From positions 89,303-153,302 of the forward strand of contig NZ_LZTA01000081.1 in the NCBI RefSeq assembly GCF_001665875.1: 64,000 nucleotides of DNA. The letters are read 5' to 3'. The translations under genes were made by a program, and so were the position numbers. The first letter of the stretch is position 1. Each line of letters opens with the position of its first letter. Source of the DNA: Mycobacterium sp. 852002-40037_SCH5390672 (GTDB taxonomy: Bacteria > Actinomycetota > Actinomycetes > Mycobacteriales > Mycobacteriaceae). The notes under the pieces were generated by a model that ran no database searches, was not told the DNA's origin, and saw only the letters and a list, made by a program, of their open reading frames with translations. This document shows, piece after piece, positions 1 through 10,521 of this stretch.

Positions 1-318
1 CGGGTGACCGCGGTGCTGGCCAGCCGCCGCTCGGTGCCGGCGGCCGGCGGCAGCGCCCTGGGTGTCCGGGTCGCGGGAAGCCAGCCGGCGTCGGTGGTGG
101 CGGCCTGGATCGCGGTGCTGGTTGGTGTTTCGCTGCTGGCCGGGCCTCGGCCGTGGCAGGGACCGGTGGCGGTGCTGCTGGGCCTGGGCTGCGGCGCGCT
201 CCTGGTGCGGCACTGCGTGCGCCGATTCGGTGGCATCACCGGTGACGTGCTGGGCGCCGCGATCGAACTGACCGCGACGGTGAGCGCGGTCGTGCTCGCG
301 GCTCTGGTGCGCCTCTAG
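1..318 (+). CDS. cobS: Adenosylcobinamide-GDP ribazoletransferase (cobalamin synthase), C-terminal part
   Basis: This is the 3' end of a gene running in from the left edge; the reading frame is open from base 1 and stops at 318. The roughly 105 visible residues are two hydrophobic stretches and a conserved end with the pattern [13 protein letters not shown], which is the typical C-terminus of CobS. CobS is a membrane enzyme that joins adenosylcobinamide-GDP to alpha-ribazole in the last steps of cobalamin assembly. The GTG at position 4 is in frame but is not the true start. It converges on ilvE with a 9-base gap. In M. tuberculosis a further membrane protein gene (Rv2209) lies between cobS and ilvE; there is no room for it here. 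Confidence 0.85.
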   Translation, partial: RVTAVLASRRSVPAAGGSALGVRVAGSQPASVVAAWIAVLVGVSLLAGPRPWQGPVAVLLGLGCGALLVRHCVRRFGGITGDVLGAAIELTATVSAVVLAALVRL

Positions 319-327
319 CCGCGCCGA

Positions 328-1437
328 CTAGCCGAGCCGGGCCATCCAGCCGTGGGTGTCGGCGAAGGTGCCCCGCTGAATTCCGGTGAGCGTGTCGCGC
401 AACGCCATCGTCACTTCCCCGGGCTGGCCGTCGGCGACGGTGAACTCGGCGTCGCCGTACTTCACGCGCGAGACGGGGGTGATGACCGCGGCGGTACCGC
501 AGGCGAACACCTCGGTGATCTCCCCGGCGGCGGCCTTCTTCTGCCACTCGTCGATATCGATCTTGCGCTCCTCGACGGAGAATCCGGCGTCAATGGCCAA
601 CTGTAGCAAGGAGTTTCGCGTGATTCCGGGCAGCAGCGAACCGGACAGCTCCGGGGTGACCAGCCGCGCCGAGCCGCCGCTGCCGAACACGAAGAAGATG
701 TTCATCCCGCCCATCTCTTCGACGAAGCGTCGTTCGACGGCGTCCAGCCACACCACTTGGTCGCAATCGTTGGCCGCGGCTTCGGCCTGAGCCGACAGCG
801 AGGCCGCGTAGTTGCCGCCGAACTTGGCCGCGCCGGTGCCGCCGGGGCTGGCCCGCACAAACTCCGTCGACACCCAGACGGTGACCGGGCTGATGCCGCC
901 CTTGAAGTACGCGCCGGCCGGCGAGGCGATCAGCAGATAGCGGTAGCGCTTGGACGGCCGCACACCCAATCCGGGCTCGGTGGCGATGACGAACGGGCGC
1001 AGGTACAACGCCTCCTCGCCGCCGGCGGCCGGAACCCAGGCGTTGTCGACCGCGATCAGCTGGCGCAGCGATTCCATGAACAGCTCTTCGGGCAGTTCCG
1101 GAATGGCGAGCCGACGCGCCGAGGACCGTAGGCGTGCGGCATTGGCCTCGGCCCGAAACGACACGATCGAGCCGTCCGCCCAGCGGTACGCCTTGAGTCC
1201 CTCGAAGATTTCCTGCGCGTAGTGCAGCACGATCGCCGACGGGTCCAGCTCGATCGGGCCGTACGGGATCACGCGCGCGTTGTGCCAACCGCCGCCGGTC
1301 TCGTCGTAGTCGATCGACACCATGTGATCGGTGAAGTACTTGCCGAAACCCGGCTCGGCCAGGATGGTTTCGCGTTCAGCGTCGGTTGCCGGATTTGCCG
1401 AGCGCGAAACCGTGAACTCAAGGGAGCCACTGGTCAT
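328..1437 (-). CDS. ilvE: Branched-chain amino acid aminotransferase
   Basis: This 369-residue fold-type IV PLP enzyme transfers the amino group between glutamate and the keto acids of valine, leucine and isoleucine. The PLP-binding lysine is Lys205 in the motif [11 protein letters not shown], and the [10 protein letters not shown] segment near residue 77 and the [11 protein letters not shown] segment near the C-terminus are characteristic of class III-type BCATs. Length and start ([11 protein letters not shown]) agree with the mycobacterial family. It lies next to gcvT, transcribed the same way with a 55-base gap, so independent promoters are possible. Nothing is missing or unusual. Confidence 0.95.
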   Translation of the reverse strand: MTSGSLEFTVSRSANPATDAERETILAEPGFGKYFTDHMVSIDYDETGGGWHNARVIPYGPIELDPSAIVLHYAQEIFEGLKAYRWADGSIVSFRAEANAARLRSSARRLAIPELPEELFMESLRQLIAVDNAWVPAAGGEEALYLRPFVIATEPGLGVRPSKRYRYLLIASPAGAYFKGGISPVTVWVSTEFVRASPGGTGAAKFGGNYAASLSAQAEAAANDCDQVVWLDAVERRFVEEMGGMNIFFVFGSGGSARLVTPELSGSLLPGITRNSLLQLAIDAGFSVEERKIDIDEWQKKAAAGEITEVFACGTAAVITPVSRVKYGDAEFTVADGQPGEVTMALRDTLTGIQRGTFADTHGWMARLG

Positions 1438-1492
1438 TCGCCGATTGTATATCCGCCTGCCGAATCGGATTTCGCCCGCGCACGCGGCGCGG

Positions 1493-2596
1493 CTAGCGCG
1501 TTTTCACCGCGACGAAGGGCGGGCGCACGACTTCGCATGCGGCGGGACGGCCACGGACGTCGACGGTGATCTCCTGACCGTCCTCGACTCCGGCGTCGGT
1601 GTCGATGAGCGCCAACGCGATGCCGGCCTGCAGCGTCGGCGAGAACGTGCCCGAGGTGGTGACCCCCACCGGCGTGTCGCCGGCGAGCACCGTCAGCCCG
1701 GCGCGCAGCACACCTCGGCCCACCATCCGCAGGCCGCGCAGCAGCCGCGGCGGGCCCGCCTCCTTCTCGGCCAGCAGGGCGTCCCGGCCGAAAAACGCGT
1801 CCTTTTTCCAGCCGATCGCCCAGCCGCAGCGGGCCTGCAGCGGGGAGATGTCGAGGGCGAGTTCATGGCCGTGCAGCGGATAACCCATCTCGGTGCGCAG
1901 GGTGTCGCGCGCGCCCAGGCCGGCCGGCTCGCCGCCCGCCGCGGTGACCCCCTCCGCCAGCGCATCGAAGACCACACCCGCGGAGTCCCACGGCGGCAGC
2001 AGCTCGTAGCCGTGCTCGCCGGTGTAGCCGGTGCGGCAGACCCGCACCGGTACGCCCGAGAACGAGGTGTCGGCGTAAGCCATGTAATCCATGTCGGTGG
2101 GTAGGCCCAGCTCGCCGAGCACGTCGGCCGATCGCGGCCCCTGCACGGCGAGCACCGCATACGAGCGGTGCTGGTTGGTGATCGTCAGCCCGCTCGGGGC
2201 GGCGGCCTGCAGCGCATCGACCACGGCGGCGGTGTTGGCGGCGTTCGGCACCAGGAAAATCTCGTCGTCGTCGACGTAATAGGCGATCAGGTCGTCGATG
2301 ACACCGCCGGATTCGGTGCAGCACAGTGTGTATTGAGCCTTGCCCGCCCCGATGCGATTCAGGTCATTGGTGAGCGCCGAGTTGACGAACTGCGCGGCCC
2401 CCGGCCCGCGGACCAATGCCTTGCCCAGGTGGCTGACGTCGAAGAGACCGACCGCGTTGCGCGTCGCGTTGTGTTCACTGACCGTGCCGGCATACGACAC
2501 CGGCATCAGCCAGCCGCCGAACTCGGCGAAACTGGCGCCCAAGCTCCGGTGACGGTCTTCCAACGGTCCGTGCAGAAGGTCGGCTTCATTGCTCAC
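1493..2596 (-). CDS. gcvT: Aminomethyltransferase, glycine cleavage system T protein
   Basis: The 367-residue product matches GcvT along its length: an N-terminal folate-binding domain with the FDVSHLGK motif near residue 51, the [18 protein letters not shown] segment, and a C-terminal barrel domain ending with the [14 protein letters not shown] pattern. It takes the aminomethyl group from the lipoylated H protein and passes the one-carbon unit to tetrahydrofolate, releasing ammonia. Its start lies 50 bases from the divergent pepB start, so the two promoters share a short region. In M. tuberculosis an adenylyl cyclase gene (Rv2212) lies between gcvT and pepB; it is absent here. Confidence 0.95.
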   Translation of the reverse strand: MSNEADLLHGPLEDRHRSLGASFAEFGGWLMPVSYAGTVSEHNATRNAVGLFDVSHLGKALVRGPGAAQFVNSALTNDLNRIGAGKAQYTLCCTESGGVIDDLIAYYVDDDEIFLVPNAANTAAVVDALQAAAPSGLTITNQHRSYAVLAVQGPRSADVLGELGLPTDMDYMAYADTSFSGVPVRVCRTGYTGEHGYELLPPWDSAGVVFDALAEGVTAAGGEPAGLGARDTLRTEMGYPLHGHELALDISPLQARCGWAIGWKKDAFFGRDALLAEKEAGPPRLLRGLRMVGRGVLRAGLTVLAGDTPVGVTTSGTFSPTLQAGIALALIDTDAGVEDGQEITVDVRGRPAACEVVRPPFVAVKTR

Positions 2597-2646
2597 GACT
2601 CTTCACCCTAATCAGCCGTGACGGGTGGACCGTTAGGGTGATGCGG

Positions 2647-4200
2647 ATGAGCACCGAACCCGGTTACGCCTCCCCCGTTGTTAGTGTCGCTTCCTCGCTG
2701 CCACGGCGCGCCGCCGCGTCCACCGTGCTGATCGTGCCCGTCGTCTCGACCGGCGAGGACGACAAACCGGGCGCGGCCGTTGCGGCGGCCGAGCCGTTCC
2801 TGTCCTCCGGCGCGGTCGCCGAAATCGAATCCGGTCTGCGGGCGCTGGAGGCCACCGGCGGCGCCGAACAGGTGCACCGGCTGGTGGTGGGATCGCTGCC
2901 GGTGTCCAGTGTGCTGACGATCGGCCTGGGCAAAGCGCGATCCGAGTGGCCCGCCGACACCATCCGTCGCGCCGCCGGTGTGGCCGCGCGGTCGCTCGGC
3001 AAGACCGAGTCGGTGATCACCACGTTGACCGGGCTGCCCGGCGAGGGCATCGGCTCGGCCGCCGTCGAGGGCCTGATCCTGGGCAGCTACCGGTTCACCG
3101 AATTCCGCAGCGACAAGACTGCGCCCAAAGACCAAGGGCTGCGCAAGATCACGGTGCTCGCCACCGCGAAGGACGCCAAGAACGACGCCGCGCACGGCGC
3201 CGCGGTGGCGACGGCGGTCGCCACCGCGCGCGACTTCGTCAACACCCCGCCCAGCCACCTCTTCCCGGCCGAATTCGCCAAGCGCGCAAGAGCTTTGGGT
3301 GAGTCCGTCGGCCTCGAGGTGGAGGTGCTGGACGAGAAGGCGCTGCAAAAAGGCGGCTACGGCGGGATCATCGGTGTGGGGCAGGGCTCGTCGCGTCCAC
3401 CGCGGCTGGTACGCCTGATCCACCGCGGTTCCAAGCTGGCCAAAACCAAGAAGGGCCAGGCTGGAAAGCGAGTGGCGCTGGTCGGCAAGGGCGTCACGTT
3501 CGACACCGGCGGCATCTCGATCAAGCCGGCCGCGGGGATGCACCACATGACCTCGGACATGGGCGGTGCCGCCGCGGTGGTCGCGACCGTCGCGCTGGCC
3601 GCGCAGCGCAAACTTCCGATCGACGTGATCGCCACCGTGCCGATGGCCGAGAACATGCCGTCGGCCACGGCGCAGCGCCCGGGCGACGTGCTGACGCAGT
3701 ACGGCGGAATCACGGTCGAGGTGCAGAACACCGACGCGGAGGGCCGGCTCATCCTGGCCGACGCCATCGTGCGGGCGTGTGAGGACAACCCCGATTACCT
3801 GATCGAGACGTCCACGCTGACCGGTGCGCAGACCGTGGCGCTCGGCGCCCGCATCCCTGGGGTGATGGGCAGCGACGAGTTCCGCGACCGCGTCGCGTCG
3901 ATCTCGCAGCAGGTCGGCGAAAACGGCTGGCCGATGCCGTTGCCCGACGAACTCAAGGAAGACCTGAAGTCCACGGTGGCCGACCTGTCGAACATCAGTG
4001 GGCAACGCTTCGCCGGCATGCTGGTGGCGGGGGTGTTCCTGCGTGAGTTCGTCGCCGACGGCGTGAGTTGGGCGCACATCGACGTGGCCGGCCCGGCCTA
4101 CAACACCGGCAGCCCGTGGGGCTACTCGCCGAAGGGCTCCACCGGCGTGCCGACCCGGACCATGTTCGCGGTGTTGGAGGATATCGCCGAAAACGGCTAG
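2647..4200 (+). CDS. pepB: Cytosol (leucyl) aminopeptidase, M17 family
   Basis: This M17 leucine aminopeptidase has about 517 residues. The C-terminal catalytic domain shows the two-metal site motifs [16 protein letters not shown] (lysine and aspartate ligands) and the family signature [13 protein letters not shown]. The N-terminal third is the non-catalytic alpha/beta domain typical of these hexameric enzymes. I chose the ATG at 2647 (MSTEPGY) because the family starts with a similar peptide; an in-frame GTG at 2638 and ATG at 2641 are alternatives. The 3' end overlaps the convergent FAD oxidoreductase gene by 4 bases. It probably serves in peptide turnover in the cytoplasm. Confidence 0.94.
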   Translation: MSTEPGYASPVVSVASSLPRRAAASTVLIVPVVSTGEDDKPGAAVAAAEPFLSSGAVAEIESGLRALEATGGAEQVHRLVVGSLPVSSVLTIGLGKARSEWPADTIRRAAGVAARSLGKTESVITTLTGLPGEGIGSAAVEGLILGSYRFTEFRSDKTAPKDQGLRKITVLATAKDAKNDAAHGAAVATAVATARDFVNTPPSHLFPAEFAKRARALGESVGLEVEVLDEKALQKGGYGGIIGVGQGSSRPPRLVRLIHRGSKLAKTKKGQAGKRVALVGKGVTFDTGGISIKPAAGMHHMTSDMGGAAAVVATVALAAQRKLPIDVIATVPMAENMPSATAQRPGDVLTQYGGITVEVQNTDAEGRLILADAIVRACEDNPDYLIETSTLTGAQTVALGARIPGVMGSDEFRDRVASISQQVGENGWPMPLPDELKEDLKSTVADLSNISGQRFAGMLVAGVFLREFVADGVSWAHIDVAGPAYNTGSPWGYSPKGSTGVPTRTMFAVLEDIAENG

Positions 4201-5786
4201 CGGGTCAGCCGTGTGATCATGGCTCGACTCAGCTTGCGGCGTGGCCAGCCGGTCGGGCCGTCAGCGGCCAGTGCGGCATTGGCCGCGTTGCGCCCGCACG
4301 CGCCGTGCACCGAGCCACCCGGCGTCGCGGACGCGCTGCCCAAATAGAGCCGCTCGATGGGTGTTTCGGCTCGACCCATCCCCGGTGCCGGACGGAAGAC
4401 CAACATCTGCTGCAACTGCGCGGTTCCCCCGTTGAGCGCCCCGAGATGCAGGTTGGCGTCGCTGGCCTCGAGATCCGACGGCCGTTGCACGAACCGGTCG
4501 ATCACTGCCGACCCGAAGCCCGGCGCATGCTCTTCGATGACCCGGTCCACCGCTGTGGCCAGACGGTCCGCCGAAGCGTCGTCAGAGACATTTCGCGGCA
4601 AATGTGTATAGGCCCAAACACTTTCGGTGCCAACTGGCGATCTGCTGGGATCCGCCGTGGTGGTCTGGCCCAGCAACATGAACGGATGCTGGGGTATCAC
4701 GCGAGTGTTCAGATCGGCCATCCAGCGGATCAGTCCATCCCCGTCGGCTCCCAAGTGGACGGTGCCCACCGACCGCAGATTTTTCGCTCGCCACGGAATC
4801 GGCGTTCCCAGCGCATAGTTGACCTTCACCACCGGCGGATCCCACTCGTAATGTTGGAGGTCGCGACGCAACGCCACCGGCACCGCATCCGCGGGCAGCA
4901 TGTCGCAGAACAATCGCGGTGCCGCCACGTCGGCCACCACTGCACGGCGAGCACTCACAGTCCGCCCCTCCGCGGTGGTCACGCCGACTGCCCGGCCGCC
5001 CCGCACGTGGATGCGAGAAACGTTCTGGTTACATTCGATTCGCGCTCCGGCCGAGCAGGCCCGTTTGACCAGCGCCGCGGTGAGTTGGCCCGATCCGCCG
5101 ACCGGCACCGGCCAGCCCTGATCCTGGGCCAGCATCGTCATGAGGAAGCCCATGGCACCGCTGATCGGCGCATCCGGGGGGACGTCGGCGTGCATTGCAT
5201 TGCCCAACAGCAACACTCGCGGTGCCTCACCCTCGAACAGCTGACTTGCCATGGCATTGGCCGGCTGCACCAGCAGGTGCGCGACCCGGACGGCCTCCGG
5301 CGTGCCGAGTTTGCGCAGCAGTCCGAGCAACGGACGCACGGGCGGGAAGGGGGCCAGCATGGCGTCCAGCAACGGACCCTTGATCTTGTTCCACAGCTCG
5401 ACCAGACGCCACCAGTTCTCGCCGTCGGCGGGCGTTCGCCGCGCGAATTCCGCTGCCGTCCGGGCGGGGTCGCGGTACACGATCGGCGGGTCGTCGTCGG
5501 CACCGTTGCGCGGGTGACCAACCACCGTCGGTGCATGCGACCAGCGCAGCCCGTGATCCTCCAACCGCAACGCCGTCATGGCGGGCGAGGCCACCGTCAT
5601 CGGGTAGTAGGAGCTGAACAAATCGGTGATGTAGCCCGGTGTCAGCTCGGCGCTGCGCACCGCGCCGCCCGGTTCGGGCTGGGCTTCCAGCACCAGCACA
5701 TCCCAACCCGCGTCCGCCAGCATCGACGCCGCCACCAGCCCGTGGTGTCCCGCCCCGATCACGACGGCGTCGGCGGCATCCCGCAC
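4197..5786 (-). CDS. FAD-dependent phytoene-desaturase-like oxidoreductase
   Basis: The 529-residue protein begins with a dinucleotide-binding fold: [14 protein letters not shown] (residues about 8-21), followed by [15 protein letters not shown], the pattern of the CrtI/phytoene dehydrogenase and NAD(P)-binding Rossmann (amine-oxidase-like) flavoproteins. The C-terminal [21 protein letters not shown] segment is the matching FAD-contact motif of the family. The substrate cannot be read from sequence; mycobacterial members are usually annotated only as oxidoreductases, and no carotenoid genes are nearby. It starts with GTG one base after the stop of the SRPBCC gene, so the two are almost certainly one transcript. 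Its 3' end overlaps pepB by 4 bases. Confidence 0.85.
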   Translation of the reverse strand: MRDAADAVVIGAGHHGLVAASMLADAGWDVLVLEAQPEPGGAVRSAELTPGYITDLFSSYYPMTVASPAMTALRLEDHGLRWSHAPTVVGHPRNGADDDPPIVYRDPARTAAEFARRTPADGENWWRLVELWNKIKGPLLDAMLAPFPPVRPLLGLLRKLGTPEAVRVAHLLVQPANAMASQLFEGEAPRVLLLGNAMHADVPPDAPISGAMGFLMTMLAQDQGWPVPVGGSGQLTAALVKRACSAGARIECNQNVSRIHVRGGRAVGVTTAEGRTVSARRAVVADVAAPRLFCDMLPADAVPVALRRDLQHYEWDPPVVKVNYALGTPIPWRAKNLRSVGTVHLGADGDGLIRWMADLNTRVIPQHPFMLLGQTTTADPSRSPVGTESVWAYTHLPRNVSDDASADRLATAVDRVIEEHAPGFGSAVIDRFVQRPSDLEASDANLHLGALNGGTAQLQQMLVFRPAPGMGRAETPIERLYLGSASATPGGSVHGACGRNAANAALAADGPTGWPRRKLSRAMITRLTR

Positions 5787-5787
5787 G

Positions 5788-6237
5788 TCACTTCACCTGG
5801 CCCGGCTCCAGGCGTTCCGCCAACGCCGCCAGCCGCCAGAGGCACTCCTTGTTGCGGGGGTATGCCGCGGCCAACGCGAGGGAATCGGGAACGGCCGCCA
5901 TCGGCCCTTCGACGGGAACTTCGATCATCTCGATCCGGCAGCCTTGCGGGATCTCGTGCAGTAGCATGGTGATTCGCGCGGCACCCAACGGCCCCAGCCG
6001 GGCACACAGCACGAGCTTGCGCGGTGGTTCACATTCCTCCACGATGGTCGCGTCGTCGATAACCAACGGCCAGATCCCGATGGAGTGCTTGATGGAGGAG
6101 CCGGGTTCCGGCCAGTTCGGATCGACGGCCCGCATGCGGCTGTTACCCACCACCCACTGGGTGTACGTCCAGCCCTGGGCGAGCACCTCCCACACCCGTT
6201 CACACGACTCGGGCACCTCGCGCGTTGCGGTGATCAC
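5788..6237 (-). CDS. SRPBCC-family (polyketide cyclase/START-like) protein
   Basis: This 149-residue protein opens with the pattern ITATREVPESCERVWEVLAQG, typical of SRPBCC proteins that form a deep hydrophobic ligand pocket. The middle has the DDATIVEECEPPRKLVL and ARITMLLHEIPQGCRIEM strands expected for the helix-grip fold. The ligand is unknown. It starts with GTG and is the first gene of a two-gene unit with the FAD oxidoreductase, separated by a single base, so it may bind that enzyme's lipophilic substrate or product; this is inference from position only. I do not recall this pair between pepB and ephD in M. tuberculosis. Confidence 0.8.
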   Translation of the reverse strand: MITATREVPESCERVWEVLAQGWTYTQWVVGNSRMRAVDPNWPEPGSSIKHSIGIWPLVIDDATIVEECEPPRKLVLCARLGPLGAARITMLLHEIPQGCRIEMIEVPVEGPMAAVPDSLALAAAYPRNKECLWRLAALAERLEPGQVK

Positions 6238-6379
6238 CTCAGAAACCCTCCATGTCTTTGGTTATCGCGGCGGATACCCGGCAATCGAGGAGTTATTCGG
6301 CGTCAACGTCGGGTTTACCGCCGGTGGGCCGCGGTTAATCTCCTTAGCGTCGAAATCCCCCACGACGAAAGGCGAGACC

Positions 6380-6721
6380 ATGACGCTGCGACGGTTGATC
6401 CTCGGGGTGGGCGCCGTGCTCTTGTTGGCCGGAGTCATTGGACTGCTGGCGCCGGTGTCGGTCTCCGACAGCAACGGCCATTCGGTCGGATGCGGAAACG
6501 CCGTGGCCACGGACCTTTCCGCGGCCAGAAACGCCAACAACAGCAACGGGTCGAACATCCCGATTCTGAACCAGATCATTCCGCACACCGACTACGTCGC
6601 GCAGTGCCAGTCGTCGGTGGGCAGCCGGCGCGCGTGGGCGATACCGCTGGCCGTGCTGGGGGTCATCGCGATCGGCGCGACATTGTTGACGGGACGTCGC
6701 GGGGCGACACCGGCCGCTTAG
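6380..6721 (+). CDS. Small two-span membrane protein of unknown function
   Basis: The 113-residue product has a hydrophobic segment at residues 5-26 and a second at about 87-103, with an Asn/Ser-rich loop between them that contains two cysteines (near residues 38 and 76) and could form a disulfide outside the membrane. The ATG at 6380 follows a purine-rich stretch that could be a ribosome binding site; the longer open frame upstream runs through the antisense of the SRPBCC gene and is not believable. I do not recognise the family. It sits alone between the divergent SRPBCC operon and the convergent ephD gene. Confidence 0.7.
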   Translation: MTLRRLILGVGAVLLLAGVIGLLAPVSVSDSNGHSVGCGNAVATDLSAARNANNSNGSNIPILNQIIPHTDYVAQCQSSVGSRRAWAIPLAVLGVIAIGATLLTGRRGATPAA

Positions 6722-6727
6722 CCCGTC

Positions 6728-8506
6728 TCAGATCACCCGCATCCGCGCAGCGTTTCGCAACCCCTGCGGCGCCAGACGCGAAAGGCCGTACAGCGCATAG
6801 GCTTCCGGCGCCACCGGGCGAATCGGCTTCTTCTTTTGAACCGATGACAGGATCGCGTTGGCGACCTTGTCAGGGCCGTAGCGGCGCAGCGCGAACATCT
6901 TGCCCAGCTGCCCACGGCGGCCGTCGACATCGTCGTCCCGCTTTCCCACGGGCGCGTCGAACCGGGTGGTGTTGATGATGTTCGTGTCGATGACGCCCGG
7001 GCAGATGGTGGTCAGGCCAACGCCGGCGGTGTCGAGTTCGGCGCGAAGGCAGTCGGAGAACATGTAGGTCGCCGCCTTCGACGTGCAATACGCATTCAGC
7101 GACCGCGACGGGGCGTAGGCAGCCATCGACGACACGTTGACGATGTAGCCACCGGTCCCCCGCTCCACCATCCGCCGCGCGAACGACCGGCACCCGTTGA
7201 CCACACCGCCGAGGTTGACGTCGAGTACCCGGTCGAACTGCTCGGGCGGGGTGTCCAGGAATCCGCCCGCGTGCCCGATGCCCGCGTTGTTGACGACGAT
7301 GTCCGGGACGCCGTGCTCGGTGCTGACCCGCTCGGCGAACGACTCCACGGCCTGCGCGTCGGACACGTCGAGCACATAGGCGTGCGCGACACCGCCCCGG
7401 GTGGCGATCTCGGCCGCGGTGGCCTTGACCGCAGCCTCGTCGATGTCGCTGATGACCAGCTCGGCGCCTTCCCGCGAGAAGGCGAACGCGGTCTCGCGAC
7501 CGATTCCACTGCCGGCACCGGTGACCGATACCAGGGTGTCGCCGAACGAGCCGCGGGGACGGCCCACCTGCGCGCGCAACAGTGCGCGGCTGGGTTTTTG
7601 ACCCTCGGCCTGATTGGCGAACTCGTGCACCGCCGCCGCCATCACCTGGGGGTGCGACATCGGCGAGAAGTGACCGGCCTGGATGTCGCGGCGCCACAGC
7701 CTCGGCACGAAGCGCGGAGCGTGATCGTACCCGTAGGGCCGCACGTACTTGTCTTTGGTGTTGACGATGAGCTGCACCGGCACGTCGATGACCGCGACGC
7801 CGTCCTTGCGACCGGAGAACGACCGAAAGTAGTTGGCGGGATAGGTTTTCACCGACCGGGCGGCATCGGAGGCCAGTTTCTCGGAGTGGTGGATCTGTTC
7901 GGCGGGGATGTTGTCGACTGCGTTGCGCCGCAGCGCCGGGATCGACAGGGTCAGCCGCAGGAGCAACGGCGCCAGCACCGGGATCGAGAGGAAGATCATG
8001 TAGGTCAGCCGCAGCGCCTGGCTGAGCGCGCGGAGGAAGGTGCGCGGCCGCCAGGGCGCCCGCAGACCGCTGAAGATGTAGTCGACCAGCTGGTCCTGAG
8101 CGGGTCCGGACACCGACGTGAACGTGGCGACCCGGTCATGGGCGCCGGGACGCTTCAGGTAGTGCCACACCCCCACCGAGCCCCAGTCGTGGGCCAGCAC
8201 GTGCACGGGCCGGCCCGGGCTCAGCTCGCCGGTCACCGCGGCGAAGTCGTCGGCGAAGCGGTCCATGCTGTAGGCCGACACCGGCTTGGGCACCGAGGAC
8301 TCACCGACGCCCCGGTTGTCGTAGCGGATGATCCGGAACCGCTCGGCCAGCAGCGGGACGACACCGTCCCAGAGCACATGCGAGTCGGGGAAGCCGTGCA
8401 CCAGCACGACGGTCGGGCCCTCGCGGTTGCCCTCTTCGTAGACGGCGATGCGGACGCCGTCGGCGCTCTCGACGAAACGCTGGCCTAATCGTTGTGATGG
8501 CGGCAT
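6728..8506 (-). CDS. ephD: EphD-type epoxide hydrolase/SDR fusion protein
   Basis: The 592-residue protein joins two enzymes. Residues 1-300 are an alpha/beta hydrolase with HGFPDSH and the nucleophile elbow AHDWGS (Asp107), as in epoxide hydrolases, and the histidine in AGHFSPMSHP. Residues about 325-592 are a short-chain dehydrogenase with the cofactor motif TGAGSGIGRE, NNAGIGH and the catalytic YCTSK. M. tuberculosis EphD has the same architecture and has been linked to mycolic acid oxygenation chemistry. The start was set at MPPSQRL because a strong GGGGAGG site lies just upstream and the length then equals the family's usual 592; a longer frame to 8548 is less likely. Confidence 0.93.
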   Translation of the reverse strand: MPPSQRLGQRFVESADGVRIAVYEEGNREGPTVVLVHGFPDSHVLWDGVVPLLAERFRIIRYDNRGVGESSVPKPVSAYSMDRFADDFAAVTGELSPGRPVHVLAHDWGSVGVWHYLKRPGAHDRVATFTSVSGPAQDQLVDYIFSGLRAPWRPRTFLRALSQALRLTYMIFLSIPVLAPLLLRLTLSIPALRRNAVDNIPAEQIHHSEKLASDAARSVKTYPANYFRSFSGRKDGVAVIDVPVQLIVNTKDKYVRPYGYDHAPRFVPRLWRRDIQAGHFSPMSHPQVMAAAVHEFANQAEGQKPSRALLRAQVGRPRGSFGDTLVSVTGAGSGIGRETAFAFSREGAELVISDIDEAAVKATAAEIATRGGVAHAYVLDVSDAQAVESFAERVSTEHGVPDIVVNNAGIGHAGGFLDTPPEQFDRVLDVNLGGVVNGCRSFARRMVERGTGGYIVNVSSMAAYAPSRSLNAYCTSKAATYMFSDCLRAELDTAGVGLTTICPGVIDTNIINTTRFDAPVGKRDDDVDGRRGQLGKMFALRRYGPDKVANAILSSVQKKKPIRPVAPEAYALYGLSRLAPQGLRNAARMRVI

Positions 8507-8704
8507 CGGGACCTCCCCGCTCTGGCTGCAGTGGCCACACCGTAGCAAGCGTGATCGTCGTCACCCGCCCGGCGCGGGGTATCTGCCCTGGATGTGTGCC
8601 GACAAGGGCGCAGTGACAGGATAGTTTTGGATTGCTACTTCGCCTTCCGCAAAGCGAGCTGATCGACCCGCCCCGACCCACGAGCGATCGAGGAGTCAAA
8701 AACG

Positions 8705-10504
8705 ATGGCCTTCTCCGTCCAGATGCCGGCACTCGGTGAAAGCGTCACCGAGGGGACGGTCACCCGCTGGCTCAAGCAGGAAGGCGACACGGTCGAACTC
8801 GACGAACCACTTGTCGAGGTGTCGACCGACAAGGTCGACACCGAAATCCCGTCGCCGGCCGCGGGCGTGCTGACCAAGATCGTCGCCCAGGAGGACGACA
8901 CCGTCGAGGTCGGTGGCGAGCTGGCCGTCATCGGCGACGGCTCCGAAGGTGGTGGGGCTGGGGGCGACTCGCAGGCGCCAAGCCAGCCGGAGCCCGAGGC
9001 ACAGTCCGCGGCCCCTGCCCAGTCCCAGTCCCAACCCGAGCCCCAACCGGAGCCGCAGCCCCAGGCCCAGGCCCAGGCGGAGCCCGCGCCCGCCCAGCCG
9101 AGTTCCGGTGGCGGCGCCGCGACCCCGGTGTTGATGCCCGAGCTCGGAGAGTCGGTGGCCGAGGGCACCGTGACGCGCTGGCTCAAGAAGGTCGGCGATT
9201 CGGTCCAGGTCGACGACGCTCTGGTCGAGGTCTCCACCGACAAGGTCGACACCGAGATCCCGTCACCGGTGGCCGGTGTCCTGATCAGCATCACCGCCGA
9301 GGAGGACGCCACCGTGCCCGTCGGCGGCGAGCTGGCGCGCATCGGCGCCGGTTCCGACGCTGCCGAGGCGTCCGCCGCTCCCCAGCCCCCGCCCGCGCCC
9401 AAGCCTGAACCCACGCCGGAACCGGCGCCCCAGCCCCAGGCGCAGCCCGAGCCCGAGCCCACGCCGGCGCCCGCACCACAGCCCAAGCCCGCGCCGGAGC
9501 CGAAAGCTCAACCGGCGCAGGCCCAGCCGGCAAGCCCCGCCGCCGACGGCGCGCCGTACGTGACGCCGCTGGTGCGAAAACTGGCCGCCGAAAACAACAT
9601 CGACCTGAACTCGCTCACGGGCACCGGGGTGGGCGGTCGCATCCGCAAGCAAGACGTGCTGGCCGCCGCCGAGCAGAAGCAACGGCAACAAGAGCCGGCC
9701 GCCCCCGCGCCGGCCGCCGCGCAGCCCTCCGCTGCCCCCAGCGCCGCCGCGGCGCCCACCCCGGCTCCGGCGCTGGCGCACCTGCGGGGCACCACCCAGA
9801 AGGCCAGCCGGATCCGCCAGATCACCGCGAACAAAACTCGCGAATCCCTGCAGGCCACAGCCCAACTCACCCAGACCCACGAGGTCGACATGACCAAGCT
9901 GGTCGGGTTGCGGGCCAGGGCCAAGGCGGCTTTCGCCGAGCGCGAGGGGGTGAATCTGACCTTCCTGCCGTTCATCGCCCGGGCGGTGATCGACGCGCTG
10001 AAGGTTCATCCCAACGTCAACGCGAGCTACAACGAGGAAACCAAGGAGATCACCTACTACGACGCCGAGCACCTCGGCTTCGCAGTCGATACCGAGCAGG
10101 GTCTGCTCTCCCCCGTCGTGCACAACGCGGGTGACCTGTCCCTGGCCGGGCTGGCCAGGGCGATCGCCGACATCGCCGCGCGCGCCCGGTCGGGCAACCT
10201 CAAACCCGACGAGCTGTCCGGTGGCACCTTCACGATCACCAACATCGGCAGCCAGGGTGCGCTGTTCGACACCCCGATCCTGGTTCCGCCGCAGGCCGCC
10301 ATGCTGGGCACCGGCGCGATCGTCAAGCGCCCGCGGGTTGTGGTCGACGAGAGTGGCAACGAATCGATCGGCGTCCGCTCGATCTGCTACCTCCCGCTGA
10401 CCTATGACCACCGGCTGATCGACGGCGCCGACGCCGGCCGCTTCCTGACCACCATCAAGCACCGTCTCGAAGAGGGCGCGTTCGAGGCCGACCTCGGCCT
10501 CTAA
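8705..10504 (+). CDS. dlaT: Dihydrolipoamide acyltransferase (E2) of pyruvate dehydrogenase
   Basis: The 599-residue E2 has two lipoyl domains (lipoylated lysines at about 43 and 180, both in [13 protein letters not shown]), each followed by a long flexible linker rich in Pro, Ala, Glu and Gln, then a peripheral subunit-binding domain (about 285-323, [13 protein letters not shown]) and a catalytic acetyltransferase domain with DHRLIDG (His569, Asp573). It forms the core of the pyruvate dehydrogenase complex and, in M. tuberculosis, also of the AhpD/AhpC peroxidase pathway. A GAGGAG site precedes the ATG. The linkers make it longer than I recall for M. tuberculosis. The lipB and lipA genes that supply its cofactor follow downstream. 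Confidence 0.96.
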   Translation: MAFSVQMPALGESVTEGTVTRWLKQEGDTVELDEPLVEVSTDKVDTEIPSPAAGVLTKIVAQEDDTVEVGGELAVIGDGSEGGGAGGDSQAPSQPEPEAQSAAPAQSQSQPEPQPEPQPQAQAQAEPAPAQPSSGGGAATPVLMPELGESVAEGTVTRWLKKVGDSVQVDDALVEVSTDKVDTEIPSPVAGVLISITAEEDATVPVGGELARIGAGSDAAEASAAPQPPPAPKPEPTPEPAPQPQAQPEPEPTPAPAPQPKPAPEPKAQPAQAQPASPAADGAPYVTPLVRKLAAENNIDLNSLTGTGVGGRIRKQDVLAAAEQKQRQQEPAAPAPAAAQPSAAPSAAAAPTPAPALAHLRGTTQKASRIRQITANKTRESLQATAQLTQTHEVDMTKLVGLRARAKAAFAEREGVNLTFLPFIARAVIDALKVHPNVNASYNEETKEITYYDAEHLGFAVDTEQGLLSPVVHNAGDLSLAGLARAIADIAARARSGNLKPDELSGGTFTITNIGSQGALFDTPILVPPQAAMLGTGAIVKRPRVVVDESGNESIGVRSICYLPLTYDHRLIDGADAGRFLTTIKHRLEEGAFEADLGL

Positions 10505-10521
10505 AAGAAGGACAAGCGAAC

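Noticed and set aside
2608..4077. 489-codon minus-strand open frame
   Set aside because: It lies wholly antisense to pepB and has low-complexity Arg/Gly/His composition typical of shadow frames.
9000..9560. Repetitive Pro/Glu/Gln/Ala-coding stretches as a possible VNTR or mobile repeat
   Set aside because: These are the flexible linkers between the lipoyl domains of DlaT; the repetition follows amino acid composition and there is no consistent nucleotide period.
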